A stretch of DNA of 38,558 nt from Lysinibacillus_B sp036662795 (GTDB lineage: Bacteria; Bacillota; Bacilli; Bacillales_A; Planococcaceae): the NCBI RefSeq assembly GCF_036662795.1, contig NZ_JBAFWZ010000029.1, positions 1-38,558 of the forward strand, read 5' to 3'. The notes beneath the pieces were generated by a model that had not been told where the DNA came from, did no database searches, and was given only the letters and a program-made list of their open reading frames with translations. A program made the position numbers and the translations under genes. This document shows positions 31,947 to 38,558 of the stretch, in pieces (within the stretch, counting starts at the first letter, position 1; each line of letters opens with the position of its first letter).

Positions 31947-34900
31947 ATGTCAAAAGTAGAAGTGTATCGTCCAAAAAATTATGTTCGTTTCGTTACAGCA
32001 TCAAGCTTATTTGATGGACATGATGCGTCTATCAATATTATGCGACGTATTTTGCAGTCAAGTGGAGCAGAGGTTATCCATCTAGGACATAATCGCTCCG
32101 TTGAAGAAGTTGTGAATGCCGCTATTCAAGAGGATGCACAAGGAATTGGCATCTCTAGCTATCAAGGTGGACATATGGAATATTTTAAGTATATGTACGA
32201 CCTGCTACGAGAAAAAGGAGCGCCACATATTAAAATTTTTGGTGGCGGTGGTGGGGTTATTCTTCCTCGAGAAATAAAGGAGTTGCACGAATACGGAGTT
32301 GCCGGTATTTTCTCACCAGAGGATGGAAGACAAATGGGCCTTCAAGGTATGATTAATCGCAAATTAGAGGGTGCTGATTTTTCAACATTAAAGGGCGACT
32401 ATTTAGAAAAACTAGAGAAATTATCGACTGACTCACCCGAAATTCTAGCAAATTTAATAACTGCTGCGGAAAACGGCGGAGACCGCACAGAAGAATTACT
32501 AGCAGCAGCGCGAGCACAATCGAAAAATACGCCTGTCCTCGGTATTACAGGTACGGGTGGTGCAGGAAAATCATCGCTAACAGATGAATTAATTCGACGA
32601 TTTTTACAAGAGTTTCCTGAAAAACGAGTGGCGATCCTGTCTGTTGATCCAACAAAGCAAAAAACAGGTGGCGCCCTATTAGGAGATCGAATTCGAATGA
32701 ATGCGATTTTTAATAATCGTGTTTATATGCGAAGCTTGGCAACGCGTGGTTCACGTACAGAGCTATCTGCTTCTATTGGTGACGTGCTCGATATCGTGAA
32801 GGTAGCGGGCTATGATTTGATTATCGTAGAAACAAGTGGGATTGGACAGGGTGATGCAGAAATAACAAAATACACAGACGTTTCAATGTATGTGATGACA
32901 AGTGAATTCGGTGCCCCAACACAGCTTGAAAAAATCGATATGATTGATTATGCCGATCTTATCGCAATTAATAAGTTTGAACGAAAAGGCTCAGAGGATG
33001 CACTGCGCCAAGTTCAAAAGCAGATGCAGCGCTCGCGTGAATTATGGGATACAGTACTCGATGATATGCCGGTTTTTGGCACGATTGCGTCTCAATTTAA
33101 TGATAAGGGGACAAACTCGTTATTTGCTGCACTAATAGCGAAAATTAACGATAAATTAGGATATAATTGGTATACATCATATGAGCAATCCGTAAAAACG
33201 CAAAAGCAGGATGTCATTATTCCGAATGATCGTCGCTATTATTTACGTGAGATAACAGATACGGTAAGAGGCTATCATAAGAAAGCCGAGCAGCAGGTGG
33301 CTATTGCTAGGAAGTTATATCAATTAGAAGGAACCTTGAAGCAGCTAGAAGGAAAGGCAGAAGAAGCATTAATTGCTTCGATCTCATCATTAATAGAAGG
33401 TGTAAAGGATGAATTAACGGCAGAATCCAAACGAATCCTAGCAAACTGGGGGACGTTAAAAGAGGCGTATGGGGGAGATGAGCTCATCACTAAGGTGCGC
33501 GATAAGGAAATTCGTACGATCCTAACAACAACATCCTTATCCGGTACAAAAATTCCGAAAGTAGCTCTGCCGAAATACAAGGATTACGGTGAAATTTTAC
33601 GTTGGGTATATGAGGAAAATGTACCAGGCGAATTCCCGTATACAGCAGGTGTGTTCCCGTTTAAGCGGGAGGGAGAGGATCCGAAGCGTCAATTTGCTGG
33701 AGAAGGAACGCCAGAGCGAACAAACCGACGCTTCCACTACTTATCCAAGGATGACGATGCAAAACGGTTATCGACAGCCTTTGATTCGGTTACTCTTTAC
33801 GGCGAGGATCCACATATTCGACCAGACATTTACGGAAAAGTCGGAGAGTCTGGCGTTAGCATTTGTACTTTAGATGATATGAAAAAGCTGTATGCTGGCT
33901 TTGATCTTTGTGCACCGAGCACTTCTGTTTCAATGACAATTAACGGTCCTGCTCCAATTATTCTAGCTATGTTTATGAATACAGCGATTGATCAACAGGT
34001 GAAAAAGCGTGAAGAAGCAATAGGACGACCGCTAACTTTGGAAGAATTCACCGAAACTCGTGAAGCGACTTTGCAGGTTGTACGTGGTACGGTTCAGGCA
34101 GATATTTTAAAAGAAGATCAAGGGCAAAATACATGTATTTTTAGTACGGAATTTGCCCTGCGAATGATGGGGGATATTCAGCAATACTTTATTGATCATA
34201 GTGTACGTAATTATTATTCTGTATCAATTTCCGGCTATCATATTGCGGAGGCAGGTGCGAATCCAATTTCTCAGCTAGCGTTTACTTTAGCAAATGGCTT
34301 TACGTATGTAGAATACTATTTAAGCCGTGGCATGAATATTGATGATTTTGCACCTAACTTATCATTCTTCTTCTCAAATGGTCTAGATCCAGAGTACACG
34401 GTGATTGGGCGAGTGGCACGACGAATTTGGGCTGTAACGATGCGCGATAAATATGGTGCGAATGAACGCTCTCAAAAGCTGAAATACCATATTCAAACAT
34501 CAGGTCGAAGCCTACATGCACAGGAAATCGATTTTAATGATATTCGTACGACGCTACAAGCATTAATGGCCCTTCATGATAATTGCAATTCGCTGCATAC
34601 GAATGCTTATGATGAAGCAATTACGACACCAACAGAGGAATCTGTTCGACGTGCGATGGCCATTCAAATGATTATTACGAAAGAACATGGCTTAACGAAA
34701 AATGAAAATCCACTACAAGGTGCCTTTATTATTGAAGAGCTGACAGATTTAGTGGAGGCCGCTGTTCTTGAGGAATTTGATCGAATTAATGACCGTGGTG
34801 GTGTACTTGGAGCAATGGAAACGCAATATCAACGCGGAAAGATTCAAGAAGAGTCTATGTACTACGAGCACTTAAAGCATTCTGGTGAGCTGCCGATTAT

Positions 34901-35189
34901 CGGTGTGAATACGTACTTAAACCCAAATCCGCCCTCAGAGGATGCCATTGATTCGATGGAAATTGCACGCGCTTCGAAAGAGGAAAAGGATATGCAAATA
35001 GCGAATTTACAGGCGTTCCAGGAGCGGCATAACGAAAGTATCGTGAAGGCTATCGACAGTTTGAAGGAGGCTGCTGTTTCTGGAGGGAATATTTTTGAGG
35101 AGCTTATGGAAACAGTTAAGGTGGCAAGCTTAGGACAAATTACAAATGCATTGTATGAGGTTGGCGGACAGTATCGAAGAAATATGTAG
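31947..35189 (+). CDS. icmF: Fused isobutyryl-CoA mutase IcmF
   Basis: AdoCbl-dependent interconversion of isobutyryl-CoA and n-butyryl-CoA, with its own G-protein chaperone domain. 1080 residues (Geobacillus IcmF about 1086). The N-terminal B12-binding domain (1-140) has the base-off motif FDGHDAS (Asp23, His25) and GGGGGVI. The central MeaI-type GTPase (about 190-420) has the P-loop GTGGAGKSS (202-210). The C-terminal TIM-barrel mutase has TAGVFPFKREGEDPKRQFAGEGTPERTNRRFHYL, LCAPSTSVSMTINGPAP, GQNTCIFSTEFALRMMGDIQQYF, YHIAEAGANPISQLAFTLANG and QTSGRSLHAQEIDFNDIRTTLQAL. Start at ATG 31947, with AAAGGGG 9 nt upstream; the ATG at 31938 overlaps that site. Cofactor supply comes from the btu operon. 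Confidence 0.95.
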   Translation: MSKVEVYRPKNYVRFVTASSLFDGHDASINIMRRILQSSGAEVIHLGHNRSVEEVVNAAIQEDAQGIGISSYQGGHMEYFKYMYDLLREKGAPHIKIFGGGGGVILPREIKELHEYGVAGIFSPEDGRQMGLQGMINRKLEGADFSTLKGDYLEKLEKLSTDSPEILANLITAAENGGDRTEELLAAARAQSKNTPVLGITGTGGAGKSSLTDELIRRFLQEFPEKRVAILSVDPTKQKTGGALLGDRIRMNAIFNNRVYMRSLATRGSRTELSASIGDVLDIVKVAGYDLIIVETSGIGQGDAEITKYTDVSMYVMTSEFGAPTQLEKIDMIDYADLIAINKFERKGSEDALRQVQKQMQRSRELWDTVLDDMPVFGTIASQFNDKGTNSLFAALIAKINDKLGYNWYTSYEQSVKTQKQDVIIPNDRRYYLREITDTVRGYHKKAEQQVAIARKLYQLEGTLKQLEGKAEEALIASISSLIEGVKDELTAESKRILANWGTLKEAYGGDELITKVRDKEIRTILTTTSLSGTKIPKVALPKYKDYGEILRWVYEENVPGEFPYTAGVFPFKREGEDPKRQFAGEGTPERTNRRFHYLSKDDDAKRLSTAFDSVTLYGEDPHIRPDIYGKVGESGVSICTLDDMKKLYAGFDLCAPSTSVSMTINGPAPIILAMFMNTAIDQQVKKREEAIGRPLTLEEFTETREATLQVVRGTVQADILKEDQGQNTCIFSTEFALRMMGDIQQYFIDHSVRNYYSVSISGYHIAEAGANPISQLAFTLANGFTYVEYYLSRGMNIDDFAPNLSFFFSNGLDPEYTVIGRVARRIWAVTMRDKYGANERSQKLKYHIQTSGRSLHAQEIDFNDIRTTLQALMALHDNCNSLHTNAYDEAITTPTEESVRRAMAIQMIITKEHGLTKNENPLQGAFIIEELTDLVEAAVLEEFDRINDRGGVLGAMETQYQRGKIQEESMYYEHLKHSGELPIIGVNTYLNPNPPSEDAIDSMEIARASKEEKDMQIANLQAFQERHNESIVKAIDSLKEAAVSGGNIFEELMETVKVASLGQITNALYEVGGQYRRNM

Positions 35190-35369
35190 AAGTCGCTGAA
35201 TCATTCGGGTGAATTTGTAAGTTTTACGTAATTGGACTACTTTCTGGGATGGAATAGCTTACTTCGGTTATTTTTTCAATTTCACCTCACATATAGATAG
35301 CTTTTTACACGACTGTTGATAAACAATTTTGTATACTAGGTGTACAAAGCGAAATAGGAGCGTGGACGA

Positions 35370-35528
35370 ATGAGACAATACCTATCATATATAGCAATAT
35401 TGGGCTGTTTAATCGCCACGTTCTTTCTTTATAATAAACAATTAGCGTCCCTTCCGCTCTTGTGTTTGTCCGGAGTTTTCTTTTTTATTGGCATAAGAGA
35501 AATGTCAAAAATAAAAAACAACAAATGA
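35370..35528 (+). CDS. Small two-helix membrane protein
   Basis: A 52-residue hypothetical protein: MRQYLSYIAILGCLIATFFL as the first hydrophobic segment, a short NKQ linker, LPLLCLSGVFFFIGI as the second, and a basic tail (SKIKNNK). ATG at 35370 with AATAGGAG 9 nt upstream. It sits alone between icmF and rpoE. I recognise no family; a weak stem with a T run at 35253-35276 may separate it from icmF. Confidence 0.68.
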   Translation: MRQYLSYIAILGCLIATFFLYNKQLASLPLLCLSGVFFFIGIREMSKIKNNK

Positions 35529-35610
35529 AACTAGCATAAGGATAGCATGTTTGTATATAATGGGTATTATGCTTATGGAGTAATGTAACAAAAGAAAGGA
35601 CGTGCACGAT

Positions 35611-36165
35611 TTGAACTTTCGTGAAATGACAAAAGAACAACTAGCAGAAGAGTCGTTAATTGACTTAGCATACGCAATATTAGAAGAGAAAAAGGCAGCA
35701 ATGTTATTTGCAGACCTAGTAAAAGAAATCCAAAATCTTAATGGGCTTTCTAATGAGGAAATACAAGCCCGACTTATTCAATTCTATACGGATATGAATA
35801 TTGATGGACGTTTCCTACTAAACCATGAAAATGGTTGGGGTCTTCGCGAATGGTATAAAGTTGAAACAATCGAAGAAGAAACAGCACCAACAGTAAAAGC
35901 TCGCAAGAAAAAATCTAAAGTGGCTGTCGAAGATGAAGACGAAATCGATCTTGAAGAAGATGAAATTGGCTTCGATGAAGACTTCGATGAATTCGCTGAA
36001 GAAGATGACGAAGAAATAGAAGAAGATGTTCTAGATTTCGTTGAAGAAGAAATTGAAGACTTAGAAGAAGAAATTGATGAAGAGCTTATCGATGAAGAAG
36101 ACGGCTTTATTATCGAGGAAGAAGATGATGAAGAGTTAGACGAAGAAGACGAGGAAGAAAAATAG
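35611..36165 (+). CDS. rpoE: RNA polymerase delta subunit RpoE
   Basis: Accessory RNA polymerase subunit of Firmicutes that raises specificity and recycling and lowers open-complex stability. 184 residues: the N-terminal HARE-HTH winged-helix domain (about 1-85; LIDLAYAILEEKKAAMLFADLVKEI, IQFYTDMNIDGRFLLNHENGWGLREWY) is followed by a short basic patch (KARKKKSK) and a long, almost entirely Asp/Glu C-terminal tail that is intrinsically disordered. The TTG at 35611 is preferred: AAAGGA lies 10 nt upstream, whereas the in-frame GTG at 35602 is only 1 nt from it. Placed before pyrG, as in B. subtilis. Confidence 0.93.
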   Translation: MNFREMTKEQLAEESLIDLAYAILEEKKAAMLFADLVKEIQNLNGLSNEEIQARLIQFYTDMNIDGRFLLNHENGWGLREWYKVETIEEETAPTVKARKKKSKVAVEDEDEIDLEEDEIGFDEDFDEFAEEDDEEIEEDVLDFVEEEIEDLEEEIDEELIDEEDGFIIEEEDDEELDEEDEEEK

Positions 36166-36185
36166 TCACTTCACTGTGAAAGTTC

Positions 36186-36212
36186 TTGACTTCTTTAACG
36201 CTTACGTATAAT
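36186..36212 (+). promoter_or_regulatory. pyrG promoter
   Basis: TTGACT (36186-36191), a 15-bp spacer and a perfect TATAAT (36207-36212). Nine bases later comes GGGCTCC (36222-36228), the same type of initially transcribed sequence as B. subtilis pyrG, where start at the G run permits CTP-sensitive reiterative transcription. Confidence 0.78.
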
Positions 36213-36221
36213 CTTTTACTT

Positions 36222-36299
36222 GGGCTCCTTTAAAAAGGAGAATGACCGTATATTTAATACGCTCCCCCTGCAAACTGATTGCAGGAGGGGCGTTTTTTT
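36222..36299 (+). promoter_or_regulatory. pyrG leader: CTP-responsive attenuator
   Basis: The leader begins GGGCTCC and ends in a strong intrinsic terminator: ACGC-t-CCCCCTGCAA (from 36259) with TTGCAGGAGGGGCGT, then seven T (to 36299). In the B. subtilis model, low CTP makes RNA polymerase stutter and add extra G residues at the 5' end, which pair with the C-rich 5' arm (CTCCCCC here, 36262-36268) and block termination. All needed elements are present. Confidence 0.85.
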
Positions 36300-36390
36300 A
36301 TTTTAGTATGGCCCGTAACTAAATTTTATTTTATTGCTTCGAAAGCCAGTATGGTGTTCAAGCTTTTCTTATTTTAAGGAGGAATTTGCA

Positions 36391-37995
36391 ATGACAAAAT
36401 ATATTTTCGTAACAGGTGGTGTAGTTTCATCTCTAGGTAAAGGGATTGTAGCTGCATCGTTAGGGCGTTTACTAAAAAATCGTGGCCTTGAAGTGACGAT
36501 TCAAAAGTTCGACCCGTATTTAAATATCGATCCAGGTACAATGAGCCCGTACCAGCATGGTGAAGTATTCGTAACGGATGATGGTGCCGAGGCTGATTTA
36601 GATTTAGGGCACTATGAGCGTTTCATCGATATTAATTTAGGAAAGCACTCTACAGTAACGTCTGGTCGTGTTTATCAATCCGTTCTACAAAAAGAACGTC
36701 GCGGTGATTATAACGGTGGTACGGTGCAAGTTATTCCACACATTACGAATGAAATTAAAGATCGTATCCAGCGTGCAGGTCGTGAAACTTCAGCGGACGT
36801 AGTCATTACAGAAGTTGGTGGAACAGTAGGAGATATCGAATCTCTGCCATTCCTTGAAGCGATTCGTCAAATGAAAACAAACCTAGGGCACAATAATGTA
36901 ATGTATATTCACTGTACATTAATTCCTTACATTAAAGCGGCTGGTGAAATGAAAACGAAGCCAACACAGCACTCTGTAAAAGAATTGCGTTCCCTAGGAA
37001 TTCAGCCAAATATTATCGTTGTACGTACAGAGCAAGCTGTTTCACAAGAGATGAAGGACAAGCTAGCACTATTCTGTGATGTTCAGCCACATGAAATTAT
37101 TGAATCTCGTGACGCTGAGCACTTATATGAAGTGCCATTAAATCTGCATGGGCAAGATTTAGATGATATCGTACTAGATCACTTCGGTATTCAAGTACCA
37201 GAAGCCGATATGTCTGATTGGAAAGAGCTTGTTGATAAAGTGAAAAACTTAAAAAACAAAACACGTATTGCGCTTGTAGGGAAATATGTTGAATTACAGG
37301 ATGCGTATATTTCAGTTGCGGAAGCATTAAAGCATGCCGGTTATGTTTACGACTCTGATATTGAAATCGACTGGGTAAATGCTGAGGAAATAAATGCAGA
37401 AAATGTTCGTGAGCTGTTAGGACAGGCGGACGGTATCCTTGTACCAGGTGGCTTTGGAGACCGTGGTGTTGAAGGGAAAATTGAAGCTATTAAGTTTGCT
37501 CGTGAGAATGATGTACCGTTCTTAGGTATTTGCCTAGGTATGCAGCTTGCAACGGTTGAATTTGCGCGCAATGTATTAGGATTAAAGGGTGCACATTCAA
37601 CAGAGCTCGATAAAGATACAGCATACCCAATTATTGATTTCCTACCAGATCAATCAGAGAATGTAAATCTTGGTGGTACATTACGTCTTGGTTTATATCC
37701 ATGTAAATTAAAAGAAGGCTCTCGTGCTCGTGCATGCTATAACGGAGAAGAGCTAGTCTATGAGCGTCACCGTCATCGTTATGAGTTTAACAACGAATTC
37801 CGCGAAGCAATGGAAGCAGAAGGTCTTGTATTCTCAGGTGTATCTCCTGATAATAAGCTTGTCGAAATTATCGAATTACCAGAGAAAAAATTCTTCGTGG
37901 CAGGTCAATTCCACCCAGAGCTAGTATCTCGCCCGCAACGTCCACAACCACTATTCCGTGAGTTTGTAGGCGCAGCGTTTAATAATCAAAAATAA
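36391..37995 (+). CDS. pyrG: CTP synthase PyrG
   Basis: ATP- and glutamine-dependent amination of UTP to CTP. 534 residues (family about 535). The N-terminal synthetase domain starts KYIFVTGGVVSSLGKGI and contains QKFDPYLNIDPGTMSPYQHGEVFVTDDGAE. The C-terminal class I glutamine amidotransferase has the oxyanion/nucleophile segment LGICLGMQLA (catalytic Cys) and the His-Glu pair in FHPEL. The ATG at 36391 has AAGGAGGAATTT upstream; the 19-residue upstream extension of the frame lies in the leader and is not protein. Regulated by the attenuator just upstream. Confidence 0.97.
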   Translation: MTKYIFVTGGVVSSLGKGIVAASLGRLLKNRGLEVTIQKFDPYLNIDPGTMSPYQHGEVFVTDDGAEADLDLGHYERFIDINLGKHSTVTSGRVYQSVLQKERRGDYNGGTVQVIPHITNEIKDRIQRAGRETSADVVITEVGGTVGDIESLPFLEAIRQMKTNLGHNNVMYIHCTLIPYIKAAGEMKTKPTQHSVKELRSLGIQPNIIVVRTEQAVSQEMKDKLALFCDVQPHEIIESRDAEHLYEVPLNLHGQDLDDIVLDHFGIQVPEADMSDWKELVDKVKNLKNKTRIALVGKYVELQDAYISVAEALKHAGYVYDSDIEIDWVNAEEINAENVRELLGQADGILVPGGFGDRGVEGKIEAIKFARENDVPFLGICLGMQLATVEFARNVLGLKGAHSTELDKDTAYPIIDFLPDQSENVNLGGTLRLGLYPCKLKEGSRARACYNGEELVYERHRHRYEFNNEFREAMEAEGLVFSGVSPDNKLVEIIELPEKKFFVAGQFHPELVSRPQRPQPLFREFVGAAFNNQK

Positions 37996-38002
37996 TTAAC
38001 AT

Positions 38003-38037
38003 ACTACCGGGAGCAGATTGCTTTCGGTAGTTTTTTT
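38003..38037 (+). terminator. Rho-independent terminator of pyrG
   Basis: ACTACCG (38003-38009) with CGGTAGT (38025-38031), inner GCA/TGC, then a T run. Confidence 0.88.
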
Positions 38038-38098
38038 GAATTGGAAGTATCTGTTTGGAAGGGCGTTCTATTTTTATGTGGATGATTGCTAGGGGGCT

Positions 38099-38558
38099 AA
38101 CCGAACCAAGGTTGGGCGTATCCGAACAAAAGGTTGAGCCATCCGCACGAAAGCCGGGCGTATCCGAACAAAAGTAGGCTATCTGCACGAAAGCAGGGCG
38201 TATCCGCACAAAAGGCTGAGCCATCCGCACGAAAGACGGGCGTATCCGCACAAAAGGCTGAGCCATCCGCACAAAAGTAGGGCGTATCTGAACAAAAATA
38301 GGATATCCGCACAAAAGGTTGGCGTATCCGAACAAAAGTAGGCCATCCGAACAAAAGTAGGCTATCCGCACGAAAGACGGGCGTATCCGAACAAAAGGCT
38401 GAACCATCCGCACGAAAGCCGGGCGTATCCGCACAAAAGGTTGAGCCATCCGCACGAAAGACGAGCGTATCCGCACAAAAGGCTGAGCCATCCGCACAAA
38501 AGCAGGGCGTATCTGAACAAAAATAGGATATCCGCACAAAAGGTTGGCGTATCCGAAC
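38099..38558. repeat. 21-nt-period array 3 (core ATCCGCAC), at least 22 units, runs off the window
   Basis: Noncoding tandem array after the pyrG terminator. ATCYG occurs at 38120, 38141, 38162, 38181, 38202, 38223, 38244, 38265, 38286, 38305, 38326, 38345, 38364, 38385, 38406, 38427, 38448, 38469, 38490, 38511, 38530 and 38551; steps are 21 nt, or 19 nt at five positions. A degenerate unit begins at 38099. Units tend to alternate between GTATCCG(A/C)ACAAAAGG.TGAGCC and ATCCGCACGAAAG.CGGGC, giving a 42-nt dimer. The segment from about 38244 recurs 225 nt later (38469-38558) with one difference noticed. The array is richer in G+C than arrays 1 and 2. The 19-nt steps break all long frames. Confidence 0.92.

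Noticed and set aside
37979..38539. Long minus-strand frames (186 and 146 codons) with 7-residue repeats such as FVRMAQPFVRIRP
   Set aside because: They are by-products of the 21-nt array: two frames are open at once, there is no ribosome site, and 19-nt steps shift the repeat between frames.

Overview
The window is a low-GC Gram-positive chromosome segment from an endospore-forming Bacillales species, most likely of the Planococcaceae (Lysinibacillus/Solibacillus type). Evidence: spore genes (gerQ, cwlJ, rsfA, pbpG), A/T-rich codon use, AAGGAGG-type ribosome sites, frequent TTG starts, and a gene order that follows the B. subtilis ywf-ywh-ywi-ywj-rpoE-pyrG region with insertions. The genus is inference; no rRNA gene is present.

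Layout. 1-5.7 kb: germination pair cwlJ-gerQ (minus), a small membrane protein, hemQ (coproheme decarboxylase) divergent from lipL (octanoyl transfer), rsfA, a DUF1450 protein and the HD phosphohydrolase ywfO. 5.7-12.1 kb: an accessory surface island with a 1688-residue wall-anchored adhesin ending in an unusual LPQTD sorting signal, preceded by a structured leader and facing a class-A-like sortase. 12.1-18.8 kb: 4-oxalocrotonate tautomerase, ywhD, class A PBP pbpG, agmatinase speB, ywiB and argS. 19.2-23.6 kb: a cobalamin riboswitch and btuF-btuC-btuD::cbiZ-pduO, for B12 uptake, corrinoid salvage and adenosylation. 23.9-35.2 kb: a fatty and branched-chain acyl-CoA degradation block: fadF behind a FadR-like operator, then thiolase, 3-hydroxybutyryl-CoA dehydrogenase, two acyl-CoA dehydrogenases and a TetR regulator, then icmF, an AdoCbl-dependent isobutyryl-CoA mutase. 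35.3-38 kb: a small membrane protein, rpoE (delta subunit), and pyrG with a CTP-sensing type attenuator.

The B12 operon and icmF form a logical unit: BtuFCD/CbiZ/PduO supply the adenosylcobalamin that IcmF consumes. IcmF turns isobutyryl-CoA into n-butyryl-CoA, which the acyl-CoA dehydrogenases, HBD and thiolase can take to acetyl-CoA. A crotonase is needed for this and is not in the window.

The least explained feature is a set of three noncoding intergenic arrays (18880-19174, 31738-31911, 38099 to the window end) built on a strict 21-nt period with occasional 17-19-nt steps. Two share the core TACTAGCC in opposite orientation. The third has another core (ATCCGCAC) but the same period, a similar dimeric organisation and a long-range internal duplication. 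Other items worth checking are an apparent AUC start codon for cwlJ, a perfect inverted repeat upstream of it, a 19-bp palindrome in the btu promoter, and a long imperfect hairpin next to a terminator at 13.1 kb.
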